From Progne subis subis (taxonomy: Eukaryota; Chordata; Aves; Passeriformes; Hirundinidae): a stretch of DNA of 64,000 nt. The DNA lies in contig JAKJHU010000038.1 in assembly GCA_022316685.1 (NCBI GenBank), positions 355,384 to 419,383 on the forward strand, written 5' to 3'. Position numbers and translations under genes: made by a program. The number at the start of each line of letters is the position of its first letter. The stretch's first letter is position 1. Positions 28,001 through 40,000 of the stretch are shown in pieces. The notes beneath the pieces are model-generated. The model saw only the letters and a program-made list of their open reading frames with translations. It did not search any database and was not told the DNA's origin.

Positions 28001-31000
28001 GCACCTTCAGATACTCCTGGACACTGCTGAGGTCCCCTCTCAGTCATCTCTTCTCAAGGCTGAACAGACTCTGCTCAGGTCTGTCCTGGAGCCAGCTGCT
28101 CTGTCGGACAAAGAGGGAGCTTCTGGCAGCGGCTCACAGGAGCCACCCCTGCCACCCCACCCCTGCACAAAACCTTGCCATGCAAACCCAATGTACATGA
28201 TTTTTGAGGTGGTAACTTAAAACTCTCCTAGTATGATAGCTTGAAAGAAAAGAGAGCATACTTTTTAACTTGTTGAAGAGTTGAAGTTGATTTGTACTTT
28301 CACTACTGTCTTGATTAGGACTGATGGAAGTGTCACAACCTGCCTAACAGCAAGTTAGGATAAAAGAAATACTTCTAAAGTAATTCAAGTCATAAATGAA
28401 AATACACTGCAAAAAATCTTAATGTTCTACATGTTAATAACACGTAGAAAGGTTATTGTCATATTGGGGTTAAATACTTGCTAGTTTCTTTAAAAATATA
28501 TTTTTTTAAGAACTGGCTTGGATGTGGTGTGTTCCCCTGGTAGTCCTGGTGGTGGTTGTGTAGAAAATTTTGGATTTTAGACAACAATTAGTTAAAAAGA
28601 GAGAGAGGAATCAACTTTGCAGTTGTTGCAGGTAAATCATTGAGTTTGGTGTTAGTAGTTTTAGTTAGACAACTAGAAAATGCTTAGGCCTGCTGGAAGC
28701 AGGGACTGATATTTTTTTGTTAGCTTGTTTTTCAGAGGAGAATTAGGAAAGTACAAATCAATTCTTGAGTTTAATGAAATTGTTAACTACCTAAGGGCTT
28801 TCAGAGTGCTGTACATACACTAAAAATTATGGACATATTTTCTTAAAAATTTGTCATCCTGCCTTAATGTTTGCAACTATCCTAAGTTTTTGTTGTTGAA
28901 GTTGAGCACTGGGGAAACTGCAGTAAATTTGGTTTGTGTAATTTTCTGAAGTGTCTTCATTCTGGTCAACTTAGGAAGTTGATACAATAAATGAGGTGAG
29001 GAGCAGGTCATTTAGCTGTTGGGATTAGCTCCCACTTTGCACATGCACTTGAATGGTTCCAATCTGGTGTAATGTGCTGCTAATTCAATCCAGAGCAATC
29101 ACAACAGAACAAATTTAGCACAGAAGTCACTAGCTAAAGATTCCTTAATAGCAAGCCAGTAGAGGAGTGTTGGAGTTTCTTGGTTCTCTTTGTAGTCCTC
29201 AGTTAGGATACCCACTGGGGCTGGTTATGTGTTACCAAATCCATGTGGCTGATGGTAACTTGCCGTATTTCAGACCTGAATGTTTTCTGCAGTTCTGACA
29301 GAGGTAATCTGCACATCTGTTGTTTTTATTGTAGTAAAGGATCAAGGAAAGCCTGTCGTCATGGAAGGTAGGAGAGAGCTATTCCTATATTCCAGCGACT
29401 TAATTGTTAGGATACACTGGATACTGCAGTTTATAGAGAATATCTACATAAATAGGTGCAAAGTTTTCTGTTTATTCTGAGCTGGCCAAATGCTGCCTCT
29501 CTCTAATATTCTTAAAAGGTTCTATTAATGTTAGTTTGTGGGTGATGCTTTGTTCTTATTTCAAAATATGATGTTACAAGTTATCAAAATTTCCACAAAC
29601 TTACACGTTTATGTCATTGATCTTTTCTTAAACTTGTGTTGGATTCTTAGAAAATCCAGTGCTCAGTAGAAAAACATTTTTTAATGCTGTTGGTCTAGTA
29701 AGGTGAATTCTTCAGGAAAACCAAGAAATTGTACAGTATTCATGGACTTTTAAGAAAGGATCTGGGATTGCAAGCAGTTGTATCTGCTGAAATTGGACAC
29801 TTTCTCACTTAAGATTAAGAAATAATTTTAAATGAAATGTATTCTATTACAGTTTTAATAGGTTTTGCCAGAACCTGGATAATAAAGTATTTTTCAACAG
29901 GAAGTCGATAAAATGCTTTAAAATCAGTCTGTGAGGGTGTATTACATACAGCTGAACTTGCACATTACTGTTCTTTGTAGTGGCTGGGTGCAATAAAGGA
30001 AGAACATCAAACCTTTTAAGCAGTTGTTTATTACAAAGTAGCATGCTGTGGTAGTTATCTTGCATATTTCTACATGAATAATCTTTACATATAACCTGAA
30101 GCTTCTTAGTATTTCACACATCATTAAGATGTTTCAGCAAAGATCTTGGCTTTTATCTAATTATCCATAGAAAGGATTGCAGAGATGAGTATTTGTAAAG
30201 ACCATGAATTAGTGGAGGCATAGCAAGCTGTTTAAAAATGAAAGAGAACACCATAATTTTTTAAATGGAAAGATGTTATGTTCTGGTTGTTACCTATGTT
30301 CCTTCATGTGTCATATTTACTCTTCTGGTGCTGCCAGTTTCAGCAGCTGTTTCTGGCCTTGTACTCATGTGTTTTTGGGCACAGTTCACTACAGACGAGA
30401 CTTTCTGTTAACTTCTCCATACAATTTACCATCCTTCCCTTTCTGGGATCTTATGTAAACCTCATTGCTGTTGTGATGTCTGCAGAAATTTACCCCCTAT
30501 TTTTAGGTAATGTCTAGGTCACAGCTGAAAGCCTGTTTCTTTCTAAAAAGAAACAACTGTTTAAGAATTGGAGTTCCTGTTTCCAAAGTGGAAGTAACTG
30601 CTTATATAAATGATTAATCATTCAAATTAGCAAGATAGAATATTTCTTTTCTTCTTCTTCTTTATTTTCTGCTTTCAGAGATTGAAAGCAGCCTTGACCC
30701 AGCAGCACCCTCAGGTAACAAATGGAGATACTGCCAAGGGACATGCGAGTGGGTTGGTTAGGACTCAGTCAGAGGAACCACGACCACAGTCACTACAACA
30801 GCCTGCAACTTCAACAACTGAAACACCGGTATGACAAGGGTGGACATGTGCCTCCTACCTCCTCCTCTTATTTTGCAAATACTTTTTTTTTTCCCCTATA
30901 CTCTTGGTTTGTAAAGTAGATATTAACAGACTTCTCTTTTAGTCAATAGTTCTGCAGTAGTAAAATGTTTACAGGTCTTACATGTTCTTAAAAACTTCTA

Positions 31001-34000
31001 AAATCTATTATCCGAGGTGATGATTTCAAAATGGGTAGTATCTGTCTGCTCAAATGTAGAACCAAGTCCTGATTTTTGGAGTTCATTGGTAGGAGATTCT
31101 GTGCTAGCTGAAATTTTTACAGCTGGTCAGTATATCTATTTGAAAAAATAAGTGCTTTTATTTTGTGTTTCTGTTGCATCTGTTTTACACTTATTATATT
31201 TTATATCATAAATGCACTTACAAATTTTTCTTTTTTGCATCTGGTATCATGCTAATGTTAATTTGCTTGAAGGATGTTTTCTGGGCTGCCACAGGAAGAG
31301 TTTCAGCTGTGTCATTAAGTCTACTTCATCATCTCAGGCTCTGGAATGGGGGGCTCTGGTTTGAGGTGTGATTTGTTGTCCCTTTGGGGTGCTAGATCAG
31401 AACAGGGGAGTCAGACTGGAACTGGGCATGCGGCTGGAAGAAAGATACACTTCCTGGTGAATCCTGGTGGATTGCAGCTGTTCTGTTTCTAAAAAACTCT
31501 TAGAATGTGTTCTAAAAATGCTTTTAAAAATCTCAGAGTTATTTTCAGAATTTGTAGCGTAATACTAATTTTACAAAAGCTATGTACCTGGCCCAGAACT
31601 GACAGGACTTAAATCTGCAATGAAAGCCTCGTATTTTTACACTGGCCAATGAAATCAAATAATGTATCAAAACAAATATGTTTGGAACAGAACAGAGGAA
31701 AAAAGTGAGCCATCATCAAAGCATCTCTATCTTAAGGATGCTGTTTCCCCATACTGCCTTGAGTTTGTTTTTTTTTTAAGGAATATTTTCATAATATCGC
31801 ATAGCAGAATTTTCAAGATAAAAATTGCTGTTTGATTGTTTTAGAGTTGTTTTACAATTAGTATTAATCAAAAATAGCAAGTATTTCATTCTTAAAACAG
31901 TGATTTGAGTTCCATGTTGTGTTTTTTTTTAAATTCTTAGCTATTTAGAATTAATGCCACATTGATACACCGGCTTATACATGTTTGAGATTTTTAATTT
32001 AAAAACAAAACTTTATTGCTGTGCTAGGGTGAATGTGGAGGTGCACCAGCGAATGTCATGTGGACAGTTCGGTTCTATCTTATCCCTTTAAAGGATTTTA
32101 AGATCCATTATATTGTTATTATGTTTCATTAAATCTTTGTCTAGGGTCTGCATACAACTGTGAAGTGAGCACAGTGTATAATTTGAAGTATTGAAGTATT
32201 TTGATGCTGTCATGTCATATGGGTAGATTAAGGGAAATTGTTATTCAGTGGTGGGGAACACATCAACAAGTAGGAAATTGCTGTCTGGAGATCCAGGGAT
32301 CAAGGAGTCTCAGCACTGCCAGCATTTGTCAGACAGCTTGTGCCTAGTGGGCATAAGCAATTGTGTCATTTTTCAGTTGTGACTAGGTGTGTGGGAAGAT
32401 TCAAAAATAGAAAATTCATTTCCTACTAAATGTAGCTTGAAAGCTATTTTGGATGTAATATGTTAGTGTTAGATGATCAGGAGTGCAAGTACGTGTAAAA
32501 GTTCTAAAAACATCACTGTAGAGTTATATGGGCCCAGCTTTCAAAAACGTACGTGTAACCTGAATGTATTTAGAAATGGCCCTGAATGCTTTTCTCCAGA
32601 TGTGATGACTGTTTATACCAGTGCTGTAGGTTAAAGAATGACTCTTTGCAGGCATCACCAGCTCAGCCTACGCCACAAACACCAAATACAGGCGGTCGGC
32701 GAAGAAGAGCTGCCAATGAAGACCCTGATGAGAAAAGGAGAAAGTTCCTGGAGAGAAACCGGGCTGCTGCTTCCAGGTGCCGGCAGAAACGGAAAGTCTG
32801 GGTGCAGTCATTGGAGAAAAAAGCTGAGGACCTGAGCTCACTAAACGGCCAATTACAGGTATGCTTCTTATTTCAAGGAAAAATTATTAAGTTTTTTTGT
32901 TCTTACATAGTGATCCTTGATCAGCGGAGCTTAAAACTTTGCATGAAATCTGAAATATAAACGGTTTTATAACTGGTGGCTCAGGTCAGGCTTAAAATTC
33001 AGAGCTAGTTGCATAGAGCACTAAAATTAGAGGATAAGAGCATACTCATATTTCAAGATGTGTAAATTTAAGGATCATACCCTTCTGTCCCTTTGTTCCA
33101 TTTGAACTTTCGGACTGTGATACTAAACTAAGATGACAAGATGTGTTGGAATTAACACTTATGAGCAAAGTAATAGTCTTACCTTGAACACATCGTGCTC
33201 TTAATTTGTATCACAGCCTGGGTGTTTTTGAGTAAGTTTTGGTTCTTATTTCCTTTGGTTCTTTTTAACTTCACTCTTTTTCCTTTAAAGTGAATGTAAT
33301 GTTGGTGAAAGGTGCCAGGTTGACATCAGTGGATACTGAGGGCCTCTTTTGTCCACGGAATGGCTACGGCAGTGGCAGTGCGAATTTCTACCACCACTGC
33401 CTAAATCCTATAGAGATGAAGTGTGCTGTAAGAGAGTAGGGCCAGTGTATGTTGCAGGTCACTTTTCCACCTCATCTGATATTAGAAAGTTGTCATGTGA
33501 ATGTACTTTTCCGCTGTAGAACAATCCATGACCCTTTTGTTTAAACTACTATTAAATGTTAAAGCATATTTTCCTAATGTTTTCCAGCAGCACATAAAAA
33601 ATTGGCACAAAGTACTGTTTTCAAAATAAAAAGTCTAAAAGCTTCATTTTGAACATTGCTGAAAGGAAAAACTATATAATTCCTAAATGAAGCATTCATT
33701 TAGAAACTGCAGTGAGATGTATTTTGATATGTTAAAGTGTCACTTGTTTTTCTTCATCAGAGCTGTTCACTGAGTCAAATTCACAGATCATCATCTTCCT
33801 ATGAAAACTCACATCTTGTGCTGTTTGGTATAGAAAACATCACAATTTGATCAACAGGAAAGTAGAGCGTGTCGAGGTTATTTTTTATCATGTAATCAAA
33901 ATTACAGTGTATCAGTCATCTTCATGTTTGTGTCTTTAAAAATACTCAGCATCCTAGACCCTGAAATGTAAAAGATTCCTGCCTAAGAACACACCATGAA

Positions 34001-37000
34001 ATGGTTTCCTGTGTTCCAAGAGTCATGATGTCGTGCACAAGCATTAGTTAAATTTCTTGCAAATATATATTCTTCTCATACCTGTTCACAGTCTTTAGAC
34101 ATGCTTATTTAATACACTTAAGTCTATTAATTACATAATTATATGTAGCACTGTAAATTAAATAATCAAAGAAATGAGTGAAGGAGGAATGAAAAAAATC
34201 AGCCTGTTTTTTAGTGAAAGTAATGTTTGGTGTCATGTGAACTGCCTTTCACATACATACCAAGTTTTATAACTTAAAAGTCACCTAAGTACCATAAACA
34301 AAAGGTTTCCAAGTGTTAAGTCAGTAATAGTGAATTCAAGAAAGATTTTCTTGCAGTCTAGCAAAAGCAAAACTGTTAACTGTAAAGAATAGAGTCACTT
34401 GAGAAGAAAATTGGATATCAGACAAATAATTACACTGTACTTCATGTGAATACATTAATCAATCCTATATTTCCACAATAATAATTTGATAGGCTAACAC
34501 AGCTGATCAGCAGTGGGCAGTAATGACCCATGATTACTTACTTTAATAGAAAATTTAATAAATTTGGAGTTTTGTCTTAATGCAGATGTATAGACTCTTT
34601 GGGTTAGTAGTTCATATTTTGTTTAATGTCTAAGTGGCCTGCTCAGCTGAAGTTACCAAGATGCCACATTTCCAAAAGCAGGCTCATACAGAAATGCCTG
34701 CATTGCATTTGCTTCATGTAACAATTCTGACTCCTTTCAGTGCTGTTACTGGCTTTCTGTTAATGTCTGTGTCAGAGATTCTGATGTCACTGTGAAGGTT
34801 TTTAAGACTGGAAGCTCACTAGCAGTACATATGGATTTTGAAGAGATTTACTTGGTTGATCTATTTATTTTGTTCTGTAGGTTAACTTTTACCAAATTCT
34901 TTTAAATGCTTGAAGGTAACTTCATTTTTAAGCAGTATTTTCCAAATATTTGTTTAAGGGAAAAAATCCTTCTATTACCTCACTAGTAACACATATAGGT
35001 TAGATAGGCTGTCTTTATTATAGGCTCTGCTGTGTAAATTTGTTTCATGCTTCCAACATTTTGGAGTTTATTTGCTGTTTTGATTTTTGAGGACTGCATT
35101 TTCTATTAATTGTTGACTTGTTTATTGATCTTAAATTTTATTCACCACCTTGTGTGACTTCTGTGCCTTGCACAATCCTGCAGGGTATGGGAAGGTAGTC
35201 ACAATGTCTACAGTGGCCGCTGAGCTCCATTGCAGGATCAGATGCCAAAGTGCATTATACATTCTGTATTTGGTCCCTGTTGCTTTAATAGTCTTAGAGG
35301 ATGAAGCTCTAGAAGAGTGGCCTGTCTTCCTCATGAGGTCACAGTGGGTTTTCAGTGAGCAGCAATTGAGTGATGGTTTGTACTGATGCTGCAGAAGCTG
35401 TTTAGGAAGGCTAAATTATGGAAGTATGCCCATAAATAAAGATCCTTTCCCATAGAGGAAGTTGCCCAAAAAGAAACTGGAAGACTGCTGTTTATCTCAT
35501 CCACAGACAATCCCCTGTCCCCAGGAGTCACATTTACCTGCCTTTGATGATTATTCGAGTAATAACACATCACAAATGTTGTCCCACACCATGCTGAATA
35601 AGGGCTAATGTGTTCCCATGGTCCCACTCTTGCATCTGCACTTCGGGTGCAGGGAGGACTAGGCAGATACAGAAGAATGTGTCATACACTGTGTACTCCT
35701 TTCATAGGAATGCAGAAGGGAAAGTATCTTTTGAAGGATGGAGTGCAGGTACAAGTCAATATGCTTTCCTCCAGAAACCTGCTTTCACATGTTGAAATGT
35801 GGGAACATACAAATTCTCCTCAATAGCATGTGAGCATGTATTACATATTTCTTTAAAGGGCTGTTGATGCTTGCACTTGGTTCTATCTCACTAATGAGGA
35901 GAGCCTTTCCAGTGTGAAAATTCAAAATAATCTTTCTTCATGCCAACTGTTAAAAGTGTTTATTTCATGTATATCTTGGTAACCTGTTTTCAGCACGTTA
36001 ACCACATATTAAATGACCACCACACATTCACATGTTTTGAATGAGATGGAAAGACTTGCTGTTACTACAAGCAAGATAATTAACTGCAGTATGTGTAAAA
36101 AGGGGTTTTGAACAGCCCCTCTTCATCAGTTAGAAGTGGTTCTTACTGGCAATCCATAAATGGCAGCCATAGATTGCCTTTCCGTGACATTCCCCATCCA
36201 TGTGTCTAGCAGACAGAATTCTGTTCTAGTGTCACAAGTGGTGTGTGCATTGTATATAGTACTGGTGGCACAAGTGTTCTTGTTATGGAATATACAGCTA
36301 CCATTGTTCTAGACATTACCTCTGTCTCTTTTGTATAGGAGTGCTGATCCATGTTTTCCAAGTTTGCTTTAATGTAAGAGAATGTATTTGCTTTTTATAT
36401 TTATGCTAGCAGCAGTCTTAATATATTTAATACAGCTGACATTGATCTATAAACTGTCTTATAAAATTTTTCATAAACATACAATTTTACTTCCACAGAT
36501 GAACAACAACTTCATACTTACATGTGCTGTTTGTATATAAAATTCTTCCTTAAAATGTGGGAGACAAGATGGAAAACTTCTGCAAACCTTTTCCTGATTG
36601 CCAGAGTTCCTTTGAACTAATGGAACTCTATTTCATAGTCTTGGACACTGTTGCTTCTGTAGGTTATCAAGTCTCTCAGAACTACATAGTGTGGTTTTTG
36701 CTACCCAACCTATGTCAGTTCTGTGCAGCTGTTTGCGTGGTATCAAGATTTGTGGCTCCTCAGTAAATAATGTGGTGAACTCAGGGCAGACGGAGCTGGA
36801 GGCAGTAGTCCTGTGCTTTCTCAACAGCCTAAAGTTTCAGGACACATAACATCACCTGGTAGAGAATTTATGGGGCTTTTGATTGGGTTTCTTTCATTGC
36901 AAACCTTTTTGTTTGCAGTCACATTTTTCTTTCATTATAAATGTCTGTGAAGTCAGATTTTTGGTATTTTTCAGCTTTTGCTTTTAATAAAAAGTTTCTA

Positions 37001-40000
37001 AAGGGTATTCTTACACATAAAAGGACTGACTAGAAAAGGAGACCTTAAGAGGATTTTGCAGGTATAAAGGCTTGAAATTTGTTGTCTTCTGAATGGAGAG
37101 AGAGAACACAAAAGAGGAGCTTTTCTTTGAACAGTCTGCTATTTTAGTTATTGTGTCATTAAACCGAATAAGTTCTGTTCCAGAAGAATTGTTTTCTTTT
37201 GGAATCCTTGTAATTAATCTCACCTCTGGCTGCATTGCCTTATTTCTTAATTGTGAGTAAATAGGTTGACTTTCTTGTAGTTTATTTCGCAGATAATTTC
37301 AGATGCAGTCAGTTTTCCTCTGTTGTTTTTTCTTTAACTTGCTCCTAAATGCATAAACATAAGCATTTACTAAATAATTATGTCACATATGTGGTATATT
37401 ACAATAACATGCAAAGGTTCTTAGACTTGAAGTAACTTCAAGTGTTAATAGAAAAGATTTATATTCAAAATAAAATAACCCATGAAAAACACATATTGTG
37501 TCCAGATATGGAGATCACAAAGTGCTACAGATAATTTGAATCATAAATTTTTTTTTTACTTGACAAAGTAAAAATGGGTCTATCAAAATGCCATACTATT
37601 CTTAATTTGGGTTGTCACACGTATTGCAGTTACATAGCGCTCCTCATCTCTAGACACCAAGCTGCTTTCCAGGAAAGATAAGTATTGCTGTCCTCCAGTT
37701 TACAAATGGAGAAGGTGAAGCACAAAGCAGGGAAATGACCTTGCTCAAGGTCACCCAAGAGTGGAAAGGCACAGTCTGGAAAGGAACCCAGGCGCTGGAT
37801 TGTGCAGGTGTTGTCTCTTGGATTGCACTCTGCTTTAGCAGCACAAGCTACATCTCTGGATTTTGTCATTATTATCAATGATTCCTTTAGAGAACAGGTT
37901 TAGGTATAGCTGCCAAAATAAAAATCAGTCTGGAGATCAACCAATATTTGCTAAATTATTTTCCAGTATGTGAGATTTTCTTTTTTGAAGTCCAAGTATA
38001 ATTAGAGTCACTAAAAATGATTTTGCATTGACTCTTTGGATTTTCTTTTATATTTTTCCCTTCTTTAATGTTGGCTGTGACGTCTGTTAAAATGTCTGTA
38101 GCTAAATGCAGGTTTACTCAGATTAGAATTCATCACAAAACCTTCCAGAGGAGTCTCACAGTAGCTGGATCATGTGAATGAGACTTTATGTAGACTCTGC
38201 ATCTGCAAACTGAAAAATATGTTGTATTAAAAAAAAAAAAACAACCCACAAGCATTTCCCAGTTAATGTAACAAAGCTAGCCAAGTTTCAGCTGATATTT
38301 GCATTTTCTAAGATAAAATAAATATATACATATTTGCAATATATACTAAATAGAAACTTCTTGTATTTCAGCTACCCCTAAGTGAACAACTCAAAATCCT
38401 ATAAAACTTAATGTTTACCTTCAAAACGTGTGTAGTTTGAGCCGGGTAAAGTACATAACTTTCTTCTCCTTTAGAATGAAGTCACCCTGCTGAGAAATGA
38501 AGTGGCACAGCTGAAACAGCTTCTTCTGGCTCATAAAGATTGCCCTGTAACTGCCATGCAGAAGAAATCTGGCTATCATAGTGAGTAATGTTCCATTACC
38601 TATAGCCTGAGGCTGCATCAATGAAATACTGCCAAAATGAACTGAATGAGCATTAAAATTGAGAAGTGCAGTTCTAATATTACATATATTACATTAAAGA
38701 TCTTTTCTTTTATAATCTTGAAGTTATTGAAAGACAGGAATTAATATGTGGTATTTAAAAATATATGTTTAAGTCAAAACTGAATTGTTGCGTAACATTG
38801 GAAGGTTTATGTTGGTTTAATGAATGCATATGATAATTAGCATTTAAAGACTATCGGTTACTACACCTGCTTTGGAAAATATAATTAAAGTATTAAGAGC
38901 ACACGATAAATCATTTTTTATACTTTATCGTAGCCTAATACAGTGAAAGGTCCTTGTGGGTGTTTTTCCTTCATTGTAATGAGATTTCAGTAGAGGCACT
39001 ATAACAGCTGTCCTCATTTACCATAACATCCCGGATCAGTCGAGCCATTAAAATAATCAGATGCAGGTTCATGGCTCCTACTGTACAGTGTCTTCTAGAT
39101 TGTTTTGATATCCACATTAAGTGACTGCTTTTCTATAGGGAGGGTGTTTTTAAAAACAGTTCTAGTGTTGAGGGGAATACTGACACTGTCAATACCAGTA
39201 TTTTCTAATCCATATTTTTATTTTAAGTTGTTCTATTGACTTTTCATCCTTCCGGCATTTTAAAGGTTAATTATGCTTTCCTGACTTGTAGCTTCCTTTT
39301 TGGCTGTGATACACAGTGCCAGAACCAGCTGCTGCTGCTGTAGAATAAATGGCCAATTTTGTCCATTGTACACAAATTTGTTACAAATAACTGAGCTGGG
39401 AATGCATTAGGCAACATTCATAATATATAACCCACAGCTTTCGTTTTTATGATTTAGTGATATTTCAAGATATTTGTAAATGTGAAGATTGTTTCTGCCA
39501 TATGTAGCCACTTCATTTTAATTTGCCAGTGTCAGTAATTCAGGAGAATAAAGGAACATTTTGTACCGCATGCAAACAGATCCTCAGGTGCTTGCGATAA
39601 AACTTAATAGCCACCATCTTTACTTGTAGTCATTGTAAGCAATTTCATCAGAACGGGCAATATTTTTTAATTTAAAAGATTCAGGAGATTTAGCAACTCT
39701 GTATTGCCATATATATTTAGAATACTGATTTTGTCAGTTTTGAGCTTATAAATCTTGGTCCTTTGATCTCCAGTCATTTTGACAAGACAGAAAATAGCAT
39801 CTTGGAGTAAATTGGAACAGTATAGAAATACGTTTGGGATTTATATTAACAATGATTGCTGCAGGGATGAGGCCATTATGGCTCCCATCTGACAGAACAA
39901 CATAATTTCATACAGAAGCTACTAGGGGATAGCATTATGCATGCAAGGTTTTTAACAAAAAACAAAACAAAACCAAAACAAAACAAAAAAAACCACCCCC

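Larger units (their letters stand above)
19332..30678 (+). other. ATF2: ATF2 intron 7 (11.3 kb), main site of repeats
   Basis: Contains the 2.1-kb sense CR1 (about 21,620-23,716) and a nested repeat (about 27,430-28,200). The remaining stretches (19.3-21.6, 23.7-27.4 and 28.2-30.7 kb) are AT-rich with chance frames only; I recognise no gene or RNA in them. Confidence 0.85.
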
